Assembly: GCF_003045775.1 (NCBI RefSeq)
Contig: NZ_PXNS01000003.1
Span: 219,752-283,751, forward strand
DNA: 64,000 bases
DNA from: Halomonas litopenaei
GTDB taxonomy: Bacteria > Pseudomonadota > Gammaproteobacteria > Pseudomonadales > Halomonadaceae
Direction of reading: 5' to 3'
The notes beneath the pieces were generated by a model. It was not told where the DNA came from. It saw nothing but the letters and a program-made list of their open reading frames with translations, and did not search any database. The translations under genes and the position numbers were made by a program. Below, piece by piece: positions 37,377 through 46,395 of this stretch (within the stretch, counting starts at the first letter, position 1; the number at the start of each line of letters is the position of its first letter).

Positions 37377-38627
37377 ATGGCCAAAACGTCCCTGGACAAG
37401 AGCAAGATCAAGATCCTGCTGCTCGAGGGCGTCCACCAGAGTGCAGTGGACAATTTTCTCAACGCCGGATACACCAATATCGAGCATATGCCGACCTCGC
37501 TCGACGAGGAGTCGCTGATCGAGAAGATCCGTGATGTTCACTTCATCGGCATTCGCTCCCGCACCCAGCTCACCGAGCGGGTGTTCGCGGCGGCCGAGAA
37601 GCTGGTGGCGGTCGGTTGCTTCTGCATCGGTACCAATCAGGTCGATCTCACGGCGGCGCTGGTGCGCGGCATTCCGGTGTTCAACGCCCCCTACTCCAAC
37701 ACCCGCTCGGTGGCGGAGCTGGTGCTGGCCGAGGCCATCATGCTGCTGCGCGGGATTCCCGAGAAGAACGCCCGTGCCCACCAGGGCGGCTGGCTGAAGA
37801 GCGCCAAGAACAGCCACGAGGCCCGCGGCAAGACCCTCGGCATCGTCGGCTACGGCAGCATCGGCTCGCAATTGTCGGTGCTGGCCGAGGCGCTTGGCTT
37901 CGACGTCATCTACTACGACGTCATCACCAAGCTGGCCATGGGCAACTCGCGCCAGGTCGCCAGCCTCGAGGAGCTGCTCGCCCGCTCCGACGTGGTCAGC
38001 CTGCACGTGCCCGACCTGCCGTCCACCCGCTGGATGATCGGCGAGGAGCAGATCAGCCTGATGAAGCCCGGCGCCATCCTGATCAACGCCGCCCGTGGCA
38101 GCGTGGTAGTGATCGAGGCCCTGGCCGAGGCGATCAAGGAAGGCCGACTCAACGGCGCCGCCATCGACGTCTTCCCGGTGGAGCCCAAGGGCAACGCCGA
38201 CGAGTTCGAAAGCCCGCTGCGTGGCCTCGAGAATGTCATCCTCACCCCGCACATCGGTGGTTCTACCCTGGAAGCCCAGGAGAACATCGGCGTCGAGGTG
38301 TCCGAGAAGCTGGTGACCTTCTCCGACAACGGCACCAGCATCACCTCGGTCAACTTCCCCGAGGTGGCACTGCCGGCCCACCCGGACAAGCACCGCCTGC
38401 TGCACATCCACGAGAACGTGCCCGGCGTGATGTCCGAGATCAACCGGGTGCTGTCGGAAAACGACATCAACATCTCCGGCCAGTACCTGCAGACCAATGA
38501 AAAGGTCGGCTACGTGGTCATCGACGTCGACAAGGCCTACGGTCCCCAGGCGCTCGAAGCCCTGCGCGAGGTGAACCACACCCTGCGCACCCGGGTGCTG
38601 TACTCCGAGACCAACTACGCCGACTGA
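37377..38627 (+). CDS. serA: D-3-phosphoglycerate dehydrogenase
   Basis: 416 residues (E. coli 409). Domains: a substrate and NAD+ binding pair with GYGSIGSQLSVLAEALGFDV (near residue 160) and the catalytic His in ILTPHIGGSTLEAQ, then a C-terminal ACT domain (about 340-416) for serine feedback. It commits 3-phosphoglycerate to serine synthesis. I start at the ATG at 37377 rather than 99 bases upstream, where the frame is not protein-like. Divergent from xseB; a strong terminator follows. Confidence 0.95.
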   Translation: MAKTSLDKSKIKILLLEGVHQSAVDNFLNAGYTNIEHMPTSLDEESLIEKIRDVHFIGIRSRTQLTERVFAAAEKLVAVGCFCIGTNQVDLTAALVRGIPVFNAPYSNTRSVAELVLAEAIMLLRGIPEKNARAHQGGWLKSAKNSHEARGKTLGIVGYGSIGSQLSVLAEALGFDVIYYDVITKLAMGNSRQVASLEELLARSDVVSLHVPDLPSTRWMIGEEQISLMKPGAILINAARGSVVVIEALAEAIKEGRLNGAAIDVFPVEPKGNADEFESPLRGLENVILTPHIGGSTLEAQENIGVEVSEKLVTFSDNGTSITSVNFPEVALPAHPDKHRLLHIHENVPGVMSEINRVLSENDINISGQYLQTNEKVGYVVIDVDKAYGPQALEALREVNHTLRTRVLYSETNYAD

Positions 38628-38695
38628 GCGGCGGACGTAGCGCCTGCATGCGGCGAGCTATCCCGCACGCAGCTATCGCGTTCGGGATGACGATG

Positions 38696-38731
38696 AGGCG
38701 CCGCTCTCCTTCGGGAGGGCGGCGCCTTTTT
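38696..38731 (+). terminator. Intrinsic terminator after serA
   Basis: AGGCGCCGCTCTCC pairs with GGAGGGCGGCGCCT (one G-U) around TTCG and runs into TTTTT. Immediately after, CCTTTTTACTCGC is repeated once. Strong Rho-independent terminator. Confidence 0.92.
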
Positions 38732-38869
38732 ACTCGCAGGCCTTTTTACTCGCTGCACGCTCACGGCCCCCGTTCCCGACCATCACAAGCCGACGCCCAA
38801 AAGCCTGTGGTGCAGCGAGAAAACGCCTATCCTGAGCGTCTTCCCGATGACCTCTTCAAAGGATGCACG

Positions 38870-39772
38870 ATGCCAACCGGACTGGCCTATCTGATCGTGG
38901 TGCTGGTGTGGGCCTCCACCCCGCTGGCCATCAAGTGGAGCGCCGAGGCCGGCGCCCCCATCGGCAGCGTGATGCTGCGCATGGGCCTGGCGCTGGTCGC
39001 CGGCGCTCTGATCCTGCTGGTGCTGAGGCGCGGCGTCCGCCTCGATCGCCGCGCCCTTGCCAGCTACGCCGCCGCGGTGCCGGGGGTGTTCGGCGCCATG
39101 GCGCTGAGCTACCACGCCTCCCAGTTTCTGCCCTCGGGCCTGCTGTCGGTGATGTTCGGCATGGCGCCGTTGATCTCCGGCTTCATCCTGCAGGCCCTGC
39201 CCGGCAGCACCCGGCTCAGGCGTTGGCACTGGATCGGCTGCGGCCTGGGGGTGGCGGGGCTGGCGGTGGTGTTCGCCGACAGCCTGACGCTCGGCGGCGG
39301 CGCCCAGGTGCTGGCACTGGCCATGATGCTGTCGGCGGTGACCCTGTTCAGCGCCAGCGGCATCGCCGTGCAGCGGGTGGCCGCCGGGCTCGACCCCTTG
39401 CAGCAGACCGTGGGGGCGCTGGCCGGCTCCATGCCCTGCTTTCTGGTGTTATGGCTCGCCAGCGGTGAACCGCTGATGATTCCTCTCAGCCCCCGCGGGC
39501 TGTGGGCGGTGCTATACCTGGCGCTGTTCGGCTCGCTGATCGGCTTTCTCTGCTACTACCTGATCCTGTCTCGGCTGCACGCCGCCAGCGTCGCCCTGGT
39601 GACCCTGATCACCCCGGTGCTGGCGCTGACCCTCGGCATGCTGCTCAATCAGGAAACCCCTTCGCCTTCGATGCTGCTGGGCGCGCTACTGATTCTGGTG
39701 GCGCTGGGTGCCTACCTGTTCGGGGATCGTCTGAGCCGGCGCCGGGCCGCCCGCGAGGCCGCCAGGCCGTGA
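38870..39772 (+). CDS. EamA/DMT family exporter
   Basis: 300 residues, ten membrane helices in two EamA repeats (VLVWASTPLAIKWSAEAG at the start of the first; LITPVLALTLGMLLNQE in the second). Such proteins export amino acids, nucleobases or other small metabolites, and the substrate is unknown. AAAGGA precedes the ATG at 38870, while the frame upstream is Arg/Pro-rich and not real. It is separated from serA by a terminator and stands alone. Confidence 0.85.
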   Translation: MPTGLAYLIVVLVWASTPLAIKWSAEAGAPIGSVMLRMGLALVAGALILLVLRRGVRLDRRALASYAAAVPGVFGAMALSYHASQFLPSGLLSVMFGMAPLISGFILQALPGSTRLRRWHWIGCGLGVAGLAVVFADSLTLGGGAQVLALAMMLSAVTLFSASGIAVQRVAAGLDPLQQTVGALAGSMPCFLVLWLASGEPLMIPLSPRGLWAVLYLALFGSLIGFLCYYLILSRLHAASVALVTLITPVLALTLGMLLNQETPSPSMLLGALLILVALGAYLFGDRLSRRRAAREAARP

Positions 39773-39812
39773 AGCAGAGGGGCACTTGACAAGCCCTGAC
39801 GTCACGGCCATT

Positions 39813-39822
39813 TTGTACACAA
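39813..39822. promoter_or_regulatory. Palindrome TTGTACACAA upstream of the purine genes
   Basis: A perfect 10-bp palindrome within ATTTTGTACACAATAA; a related GGTACACAG follows about 37 bp later. Both lie in the 282-bp region before the deaminase gene, so they are candidate binding sites for a purine-responsive repressor (GntR or similar). Confidence 0.45.
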
Positions 39823-40054
39823 TAACGGTCATATATTGCGCACCACAATGGTACACAGGCCGCTCGATATCGGTGCAGCGTGAACCGTGAAATTGATGAC
39901 GCTCACCGCCCTCGGCGGCTGTTTCTGAAGGCACCTGAACCAGGTATCCGCTACGCGACGAGCCCTCGCCCTCCTTGACCAAGGGACGGCGTCGGGAGCA
40001 GGGCACGATGCTTGGGTAACCCTTCGCTCGGCGAAGCCAACCCAGGAGAACTGC

Positions 40055-41410
40055 ATGAGCTCACATCCCCCCGTCACTTGGATCAAGCATCCACTGGCCG
40101 CCAGCGACCCTGACGCGGCCGGTGGTGTCGTCGTTCAGGACGGCCGGATCATCGAAGCCGTGGCTGCCGGCCAGACGCCCCGAACCCGCGTCGAGCAGAC
40201 CTTCGATGCCTCCCGCCACGTGCTGCTGCCGGGCCTGGTCAACACCCACCACCACTTCTACCAGACCCTGACCCGGGCGTACTCGCCGGCGCTCAACAAG
40301 GAGCTGTTTCCCTGGCTCACCACCCTTTACGACGTCTGGGCCAACCTCGACGAGGCCCAGCTGGCGCTGGCCAGTGAGCTGGCGATGGTGGAGCTGCTGA
40401 TGAGCGGCTGTACCACCGTCGCCGACCATCACTACGTGTTCTCCGGCGCGCTCGAGCACGCCATCGACGTCCAGGTGGAGACCGCGCGTCGGCTCGGTGT
40501 GCGCGCCGCCCTGACCCGCGGTTCGATGAGCGTGGGGCGCGAGCAGGGCGGGCTACCGCCCCAGTCGGTGGTGCAGGATGAGGCGACCATCCTCGACGAG
40601 AGCACCCGTCTGATCGACGCCTACCATCAGCGCGGCGAGGGCGCCATGGTGACCCTGGCGCTGGCGCCCTGCTCGCCCTTCTCGGTCAGCCGTGAGCTGA
40701 TGGTCGACAGCGCTCGCCTGGCCGAGCAGAAGGACGTGCGCCTGCACACCCACCTGGCAGAAACCGAGGACGAGACGCAGTACTGTCAGAAGCTGTTCGG
40801 GATGCGACCGCTGGACTACCTCGAGGCCACCGGTTGGCTCAGCGATCGCACCTGGCTGGCCCACGGCATCCACTTCAACGACGACGAGGTCGCCCGCCTC
40901 GGCCAAGCCGGCACCGGCATCGCCCACTGCCCCTCATCCAACATGGTGCTGGGCTCTGGCATGTGCCGCACCCTGGAACTCGAGGCCGCAGGTTGCCCGG
41001 TAGGCCTGGCGGTGGACGGCTCGGCCTCGGCGGATCACTCCAACCTGGCCGAGGAGATGCGCCAGGCGATGCTGATCGGCCGCCTGCGCTACTCACCCAG
41101 CCAGGTACGTCACCAGGACGTCATCCGCTGGGCCACCGAAGGCTCCGCGCGTTGTCTGGGGCGCAGCGACATCGGCGGACTGAAGGTTGGCCAGCAGGCC
41201 GATCTGGCGCTGTTCCGGCTGGACGAGCCGCGCTTCTCGGGCGCCGAGAACCCGCTGGCCGCGCTGCTGCTGTGCGGTGCCCACCGTGCCGACCGAGTGA
41301 TGGTGGCCGGCCAGTGGCGGGTGGCCGACGGCCAGCCGCTCGACGTCGATCTGGGCGAGCTGATGGCTCGCCACAACGCGGCGGCGATGCGGCTAAGGCG
41401 CGCGGTCTAG
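40055..41410 (+). CDS. 8-oxoguanine deaminase (amidohydrolase family)
   Basis: 451 residues of a metal-dependent amidohydrolase. Metal ligands are visible in NTHHHFYQ (near residue 66), in LHTHLAET and in the late LAVDGSASAD aspartate. The overall sequence, including CTTVADHHYVFSG and the SADHSNL loop, fits the 8-oxoguanine deaminase group, which turns 8-oxoguanine into uric acid; a related guanine or triazine hydrolase remains possible. CAGGAGA precedes the ATG. The nucleobase permease next door supports a role in purine salvage or clearance of damaged bases. Confidence 0.83.
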   Translation: MSSHPPVTWIKHPLAASDPDAAGGVVVQDGRIIEAVAAGQTPRTRVEQTFDASRHVLLPGLVNTHHHFYQTLTRAYSPALNKELFPWLTTLYDVWANLDEAQLALASELAMVELLMSGCTTVADHHYVFSGALEHAIDVQVETARRLGVRAALTRGSMSVGREQGGLPPQSVVQDEATILDESTRLIDAYHQRGEGAMVTLALAPCSPFSVSRELMVDSARLAEQKDVRLHTHLAETEDETQYCQKLFGMRPLDYLEATGWLSDRTWLAHGIHFNDDEVARLGQAGTGIAHCPSSNMVLGSGMCRTLELEAAGCPVGLAVDGSASADHSNLAEEMRQAMLIGRLRYSPSQVRHQDVIRWATEGSARCLGRSDIGGLKVGQQADLALFRLDEPRFSGAENPLAALLLCGAHRADRVMVAGQWRVADGQPLDVDLGELMARHNAAAMRLRRAV

Positions 41411-41669
41411 GAGGCTCGGGGCGAACCTGGACGCACATCTTCGAACAGGACGACGGGAAGACAAAAGGCAACAACAGCGAACGACGAACGGATCTCGAGC
41501 GCAGCGCGGCACCACGGGCCAGGGCCGACGCTGCCGCCCCCTGACAACGGTCGCCGTGCCACGGCAGTCAGCACAGACGGTCTGACACCTGTCACGGTCT
41601 CCGGGGTTTCGCCGCCGACGCTCCGACAAGGACGCCGGTGCTACAACGACAACAGGAGAAAACCCTGCC

Positions 41670-43019
41670 ATGCCCACCCACGACTCCTCCGGGAACACCC
41701 TGGAAAGCGCATCTGTGCGCTCGACCCATGACGTCAACGCCATGCCACCCCTGGGGCGCGCCATTCCGCTGGGCCTGCAGCACGTGCTGGCGATGTTCGT
41801 CGGCAACGTCACGGTGCCGATCATCATCGCCGGCGCCGCCGACCTGCCGGCGGACCAGACCGCCTTCATGATCCAGGCGGCGATGTTCGTGGCCGGTGTC
41901 GCCACCCTAGTGCAGTCGCTGGGGATAGGCCCCATCGGCGCCCGCCTGCCCATCGTCATGGGCACCAGCTTCGGCTTCGTCCCGGTGCTGATTCCCATTG
42001 CCGTGGGCATGGGGCTACCGGCGGCCCTTGGCGCGGCCCTGTGTGGCGGGGTCGCCATGGCCCTGGTGGGCATGTTTCTGCCGGTGTTCCGGTTTCTGTT
42101 CCCGCCGGTGGTCACCGGCACCTTCGTGGTCATGCTCGGCACCCTGCTGATGCCGGTAGGCTTCGCCTACTGGGGCGGAGGCTTCGGCGCCGCCGACTTC
42201 GGCGCCACCCACCACCTGCTGCTGGGGGCTCTGGTACTGGTGGTGACCCTGGGCCTGCACCAGTACGGCCGCGGTATCTGGTCCGAAGCGGCGCCGCTGA
42301 TCGGCCTGATCACCGGTTACGTAGTGGCCACCATGTTCGGCTATATCGACTTCTCCACCATCGGTGACGCCGACTGGCTGTCACTGCCGGTGCCGCTGAC
42401 CATCGGGCTTGAATTCCATCTGGCGGCGATCCTGCCGGTGGTGCTGCTGGCCGTGGTCACCTGCGCCGAGTCCATCGGCGACATCGTCGGCACCACCGCC
42501 GGCGGCATGGACCGCGAGCCGACCCACAAGGAGCTCTCCGGTGGGGTCATGGCCGACGGCCTGTCCAGCGTGTTCGCCGCGATCTTCAACGCCTTCCCCC
42601 AGATCAGCTTCAGCCAGAACGTGGGCATGGTGGCGCTGACCGGTGTGGTCAGCCGCTATGTGGTGGCCATCGGCGGCGCCTTCCTGCTGCTGGCGGGCCT
42701 GATCCCCAAGCTGGGTGCCATCGTTTCCAGCATCCCCAATTCGGTGCTGGGCGGGGCGGTACTGATCATGTTCGGCATGATCGCCAGCGCCGGCATCAAG
42801 ATGCTTTCCCATATCGACTTCAACAAGCGCAACATGGTGATCATCGGGGTCTCGCTGTCCGCCGCGGTGGGCCTGCCGGCCCAGGAAGGGCTCTACGCCA
42901 ACCTGAGCGACAACCTCCAGGCCATCATCGAGTCAGGGCTGATCCCCGGCGCGCTGTTTGCCATCGTGCTCAATCTGGTGCTGCCCAAGGCCGATCGGGT
43001 CTTCCGCGACAGCGTCTGA
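41670..43019 (+). CDS. NCS2 nucleobase:cation symporter (xanthine/uric acid permease type)
   Basis: 449 residues with fourteen predicted membrane helices. The family motif ISFSQNVGMVALTGVVSRYV (about residues 310-330) is the NCS2 signature, and the conserved glutamate-containing helix ends CAESIGDI. The likely cargo is xanthine, uric acid or another oxidised purine. It lies 259 bp after the 8-oxoguanine deaminase gene in the same direction, so uptake and deamination are probably linked. A GC-rich hairpin follows. No regulator gene is directly adjacent. Confidence 0.88.
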   Translation: MPTHDSSGNTLESASVRSTHDVNAMPPLGRAIPLGLQHVLAMFVGNVTVPIIIAGAADLPADQTAFMIQAAMFVAGVATLVQSLGIGPIGARLPIVMGTSFGFVPVLIPIAVGMGLPAALGAALCGGVAMALVGMFLPVFRFLFPPVVTGTFVVMLGTLLMPVGFAYWGGGFGAADFGATHHLLLGALVLVVTLGLHQYGRGIWSEAAPLIGLITGYVVATMFGYIDFSTIGDADWLSLPVPLTIGLEFHLAAILPVVLLAVVTCAESIGDIVGTTAGGMDREPTHKELSGGVMADGLSSVFAAIFNAFPQISFSQNVGMVALTGVVSRYVVAIGGAFLLLAGLIPKLGAIVSSIPNSVLGGAVLIMFGMIASAGIKMLSHIDFNKRNMVIIGVSLSAAVGLPAQEGLYANLSDNLQAIIESGLIPGALFAIVLNLVLPKADRVFRDSV

Positions 43020-43060
43020 GACGCCACACCGTCCCCTCGAGGACACCATGACGCCACTTT

Positions 43061-43081
43061 CGGGCCCGCCACGCGGGCCCG
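43061..43081 (+). terminator. Hairpin after the NCS2 permease
   Basis: CGGGCCCGC and GCGGGCCCG around CAC form a perfect 9-bp stem 41 bp past the permease stop, followed by the moderately T-rich CTTCGTTTC. Probably a terminator, also facing the convergent acetyltransferase gene. Confidence 0.65.
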
Positions 43082-43115
43082 CTTCGTTTCCCCAGGACAG
43101 GGATGCAGCCAAGGC

Positions 43116-43679
43116 TCAGCAGCTTCTGACTTCGCGGTAGCGGTGACGCCTGTAGACCTTCACTCGCTGGCCCTCGAGCGTGGTCATGCTTTCCCACACG
43201 AAGCCCGCGTTTTGTGCCACTCGGCTCGACGGCACATTGGTGGGATCGACCACCGCCACCAGCGACTCGCAGTCGGTGATGGCAAAGGCGTGGGCCACCA
43301 CCGCCAGGGCCACCTCGGTGGCAAGCCCTCTACCCCAATGATGCACGGCGTAACGATAGCCGATGGCCAACTCCCGCTCGCCGTCGAGGATCTCGTGATC
43401 GAAGCCGCAGAAGCCCATCAACGCTCGCGATACCGGGTGCACCACCGCCCAGTAGCCAAAGCCCTTGTCGGCGTAGCTCGCGCGACAGGCATCGAGAAAG
43501 CGACGGCTACCCGCCATGTCCTGCACACCGTGGAGCGAGTGACGCATCACCCGGGGATCGGCCAGCAGTCGGCTCAAGCCAGGCAGATCATAGCGCTCGA
43601 ACGGGCGCAGCCGGCTACGCGGCGTGGCCAGCACGTCGCCCTGCATCGGCCTGGGCCTCAGCCTGTCGTCCTGCATCAT
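43116..43679 (-). CDS. GNAT family N-acetyltransferase (RimJ/RimL type)
   Basis: 187 residues. The fold is recognisable from LRPFERYDLPGLSRLLADPRVMRH at the start, the acetyl-CoA loop HHWGRGLATEVALAVVAHAF and the ending NVPSSRVAQNAGFVWE. It transfers an acetyl group to an unknown amine, either a protein N-terminus or a small molecule. The ATG at 43679 follows GAGAGG; fourteen further residues are possible from 43721. A single-gene unit on the minus strand, convergent with the permease. Confidence 0.83.
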   Translation of the reverse strand: MMQDDRLRPRPMQGDVLATPRSRLRPFERYDLPGLSRLLADPRVMRHSLHGVQDMAGSRRFLDACRASYADKGFGYWAVVHPVSRALMGFCGFDHEILDGERELAIGYRYAVHHWGRGLATEVALAVVAHAFAITDCESLVAVVDPTNVPSSRVAQNAGFVWESMTTLEGQRVKVYRRHRYREVRSC

Positions 43680-43905
43680 GCGCCTCTCGCGTCGTGGATC
43701 GCTTGTGCGAATGTACGCCATCCTCCACGGCCATGACCACGGACGCTGACCGCCAGCAAGCCGCCCCTGTCGTCGTCCTGTCGACGCTCTGGCGCCGCCC
43801 TGGCATCAACCAGGGAGGCCAGGCCACTCTTCCCCTTTGGTCGAAGCAGGCCCCGAAAAGGCGTCATCACGCGCTAGGCTTGCGAAGTTTTCCCTCGTTG
43901 GAGCC

Positions 43906-44721
43906 ATGACGATGCCCGCCTCACCTTCCGCCCAGCCTGACACCGGTGACCTCGCCGTGGTGCGTCACGATGATCGTGGGGTCGTCCATCTGACCCTCAA
44001 CCGCCCGGCAAGCTTCAACGCCCTGTCCCGGGACATGCTCACCGCACTGGATGATGCCTTTGCCGCAATCGACCCCGATCCTTCGTTGCGGGCGGTGGTG
44101 ATCGCCGCCGAGGGCCGCGCCTTCTGCGCCGGCCATGACCTCAAGGAGATGCGCGAGCTCGGCGACGAGGACGCCTATCGACAGCTCTTCGCCCAGTGCT
44201 CCCGGGTCATGCAGCGCCTGCAGGACTGCCCGGTGCCGGTGATCGCTCGAATTCAGGGGCTTGCCACCGCCGCCGGCTGCCAGCTGGCAGCCAGTTGTGA
44301 CATGGCGGTGGCCGCCCGCTCGGCGCGCTTCGCCGTCTCCGGTATCAAGGTCGGGCTTTTCTGTTCCACCCCGGCGGTGGCGCTGACCCGCAATATCGGT
44401 CCCAAGCAGGCCGCCGAGATGCTGTTTACCGGCGAGTTCATCGACGCCGACCAGGCGCTGGAGTGGGGCCTGGTCAACCGGGTCGCCGAGGATGACGCCC
44501 TCGACGACAGTCTCGAGGTGCTGCTCGACAGCCTGCGCGCCAAGAGTCAGGTGGCGCTGTTCACCGGCAAGGCCATGCTGGCCCGCCAGCGAGCCCTGCC
44601 GCTGGGCCAGGCCTACGCCTACGCAGGCGAGGTGATGGCCGCCAACATGATGGCCGAAGACGTAGCCGAAGGCATCGACGCCTTCGTCGCCAAGCGCGCC
44701 CCCCACTGGCGCCATCGCTGA
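43906..44721 (+). CDS. Enoyl-CoA hydratase/isomerase family protein
   Basis: 271 residues of the crotonase fold. The CoA-binding oxyanion segments are AFCAGHDLKEM (near residue 80) and IQGLATAAGCQLAASCDMAVA, and the usual catalytic glutamate position of hydratases is occupied by a serine-rich KVGLFCSTP loop. This resembles the ECHDC3-like group, so the reaction may not be beta-oxidation hydration. The ATG at 43906 follows GGAG. The next gene, an IclR regulator, lies 123 bp downstream in the same direction. Confidence 0.8.
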   Translation: MTMPASPSAQPDTGDLAVVRHDDRGVVHLTLNRPASFNALSRDMLTALDDAFAAIDPDPSLRAVVIAAEGRAFCAGHDLKEMRELGDEDAYRQLFAQCSRVMQRLQDCPVPVIARIQGLATAAGCQLAASCDMAVAARSARFAVSGIKVGLFCSTPAVALTRNIGPKQAAEMLFTGEFIDADQALEWGLVNRVAEDDALDDSLEVLLDSLRAKSQVALFTGKAMLARQRALPLGQAYAYAGEVMAANMMAEDVAEGIDAFVAKRAPHWRHR

Positions 44722-44844
44722 GCGCCGGACCAGGCTCAGCCAAGGCAGAGCCGCCTGTGGAAGCCTTTTCCGCAAACGCGACAAGCGGCCGCGCCAACAG
44801 GTATGCTAAGGACTGTGCCAAACGGTTGACCCAGGAGATGCAAG

Positions 44845-45681
44845 GTGACGGAAAGCAAGCGCAGAACGGCCGGCCGACCGGCCAGCGGCAAGGCCAGCGG
44901 AGGCCACAGCCAGTCGCTGGTGCGGGGACTCAACCTGCTGGAATTGCTGGCGATGCACCCGGGCGGCCTGGCGCTGTCCGACATCGCCGAGCAGGCCGAT
45001 CTGGCACCGTCCACGACCCATCGCCTGCTGCAGGCCCTGCTGAGCCAGGGCTTCATCACCCAGGACGAGGAACTCGGCGTCTGGCGCATCGACGTCAAGA
45101 CCTTTCGCATCGGCAACAGCTTTCTCGAGGCACGCGACTTCGTTGCCACCAGCCGTCCTTACCTGCGCCGACTGACCCGTGAGACCGGCGAGACCGCCAA
45201 TCTGGGCGTGCGTGAAGGCACCACGGCGGTGTTCCTGGCGCAGAGCGAATCTCCTCAGATGATGCGCATGATCACCCGCCTGGGCTCACGTGCCCCGCTG
45301 CACGCCTCGGGCGTGGGCAAGGCGCTGATGGCCTGGCTGCCAGACGATGACCTGGAGCGGGTACTGGCCGAACGCGGTCTGGACCGCGTCACCGTCAACA
45401 CCCTGTCGAGTCCATCCGAGCTGCGTCGCGCCATGGCCGAGATCCGTGAACGCGGCTACGCCTGCGACCGCGAAGAGCATGCCATCGGCCTGCACTGCGT
45501 CGCCGCCTGCATCCACGATGAACTGGGCACGCCGCTGGCGGCCATCTCGGTCTCCGGGCCGGTGGCGCGCATCCCCGACGAACGCCTGTCCCAGCTCGGC
45601 GAGCTGGTGCGCGCCACCGCCGCAGAAATTACCGCCCAGCTAGGCGGACGCATTCCCGCCGCCGAGGACTTCAAGCCCTGA
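44845..45681 (+). CDS. IclR family transcriptional regulator
   Basis: 278 residues: winged helix-turn-helix at about 22-85 (LALSDIAEQADLAPSTTHRLLQAL) and a GAF-like effector domain (about 100-265). The start is GTG at 44845 with CAGGAG upstream. The first 22 residues are Ser/Lys/Arg-rich. Members control aromatic and other catabolic genes. The closest likely partner is the Rieske gene 36 bp downstream; control of the enoyl-CoA hydratase upstream is also possible. Effector unknown. Confidence 0.87.
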   Translation: MTESKRRTAGRPASGKASGGHSQSLVRGLNLLELLAMHPGGLALSDIAEQADLAPSTTHRLLQALLSQGFITQDEELGVWRIDVKTFRIGNSFLEARDFVATSRPYLRRLTRETGETANLGVREGTTAVFLAQSESPQMMRMITRLGSRAPLHASGVGKALMAWLPDDDLERVLAERGLDRVTVNTLSSPSELRRAMAEIRERGYACDREEHAIGLHCVAACIHDELGTPLAAISVSGPVARIPDERLSQLGELVRATAAEITAQLGGRIPAAEDFKP

Positions 45682-45717
45682 CACCCGGGCTCACCGGCTC
45701 CCCCAAGAGATCCCCCG

Positions 45718-46092
45718 ATGACCGACGCCTGGCGCAAGTACAAGAGCGCACCGCCACCCGGGACCACCGTGCTGGAATCGACCAGCCTGGCCCCGGGCGA
45801 GAGCCGCTGCCTCAATATCGAGAGCGACAACGGCCGCTTCCCGCTGATCCTCGCCCGCCACGCCGATGGCCGGGTGCACGCCTACGTCAACGCCTGCCCC
45901 CATCAGTACCTGCCGCTGGACGGCCGCGGCAGCAACATCCTCAGCCGCGACGGCGAGCTGTTGATCTGTACCCACCACCAGGCCTGCTTCCGTCTCGACA
46001 GCGGCGAAGGCATCTCCGGCCCCGCCCAGGGCGAGGCACTGGACCCGGTCCCGGTGCAGGAAGTCGATGGCTGGTGGGTGATCGGGGAGTGA
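45718..46092 (+). CDS. Rieske [2Fe-2S] ferredoxin-like protein
   Basis: 124 residues. The cluster ligands are complete: Cys60 and His62 (CPHQYLPLDG), and Cys84 and His87 (CTHHQACF). The chain is a single Rieske domain without a signal peptide, so a soluble cytoplasmic electron carrier or an oxygenase component is likely. It lies 36 bp after the IclR gene, with which it probably forms an operon. No oxygenase subunit or reductase is nearby, so its redox partner is unknown. Confidence 0.87.
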   Translation: MTDAWRKYKSAPPPGTTVLESTSLAPGESRCLNIESDNGRFPLILARHADGRVHAYVNACPHQYLPLDGRGSNILSRDGELLICTHHQACFRLDSGEGISGPAQGEALDPVPVQEVDGWWVIGE

Positions 46093-46142
46093 GGGGGCGA
46101 ATCTGCCCGTCGCAGTGGCGACTTGACCCTTATCCGCAGTGA

Positions 46143-46395
46143 GGACCTGCCCTCGATCCCGGCCCCAAGGCCAAGCATGGGATTGACGCCCTTGATGCAC
46201 AACGACGCTGGTTTGACCCTCTCCTTATCGAGATCCCCGCCAAGACGCGCGACGAACCTGGATTGCTGGTTATCGGCTCGATCGAAGGCAAGCACTGTTC
46301 TGCCGTTGTAACGCCGCGCGACCGGGCTACGCATCATCTCTGTAAGGCGCTCGCGGAAGGAAGAGGTGGAGCTCCATGAAAGCCAGGACGCTTGA
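46143..46395 (+). pseudogene. brnT: Decayed BrnT-family toxin gene
   Basis: Two frames together give a BrnT-like protein. In the first, KAKHGIDALDAQ is followed by AKTRDEPGLLVIGSIEGKH and SAVVTPR. A frameshift near 46326 then leads to LRIISVRRSRKEEVELHES and a stop at 46395. The N-terminal start and the usual F-x-WD opening are missing, with a stop just upstream at 46140. BrnT is a RelE-fold ribonuclease toxin; this copy cannot be active. The antitoxin gene overlaps its 3' end as in intact modules. Confidence 0.75.

Noticed and set aside
46123..46311. Independent 62-residue protein in the BrnT region
   Set aside because: A different frame of the same DNA gives clear BrnT similarity; this frame has none.
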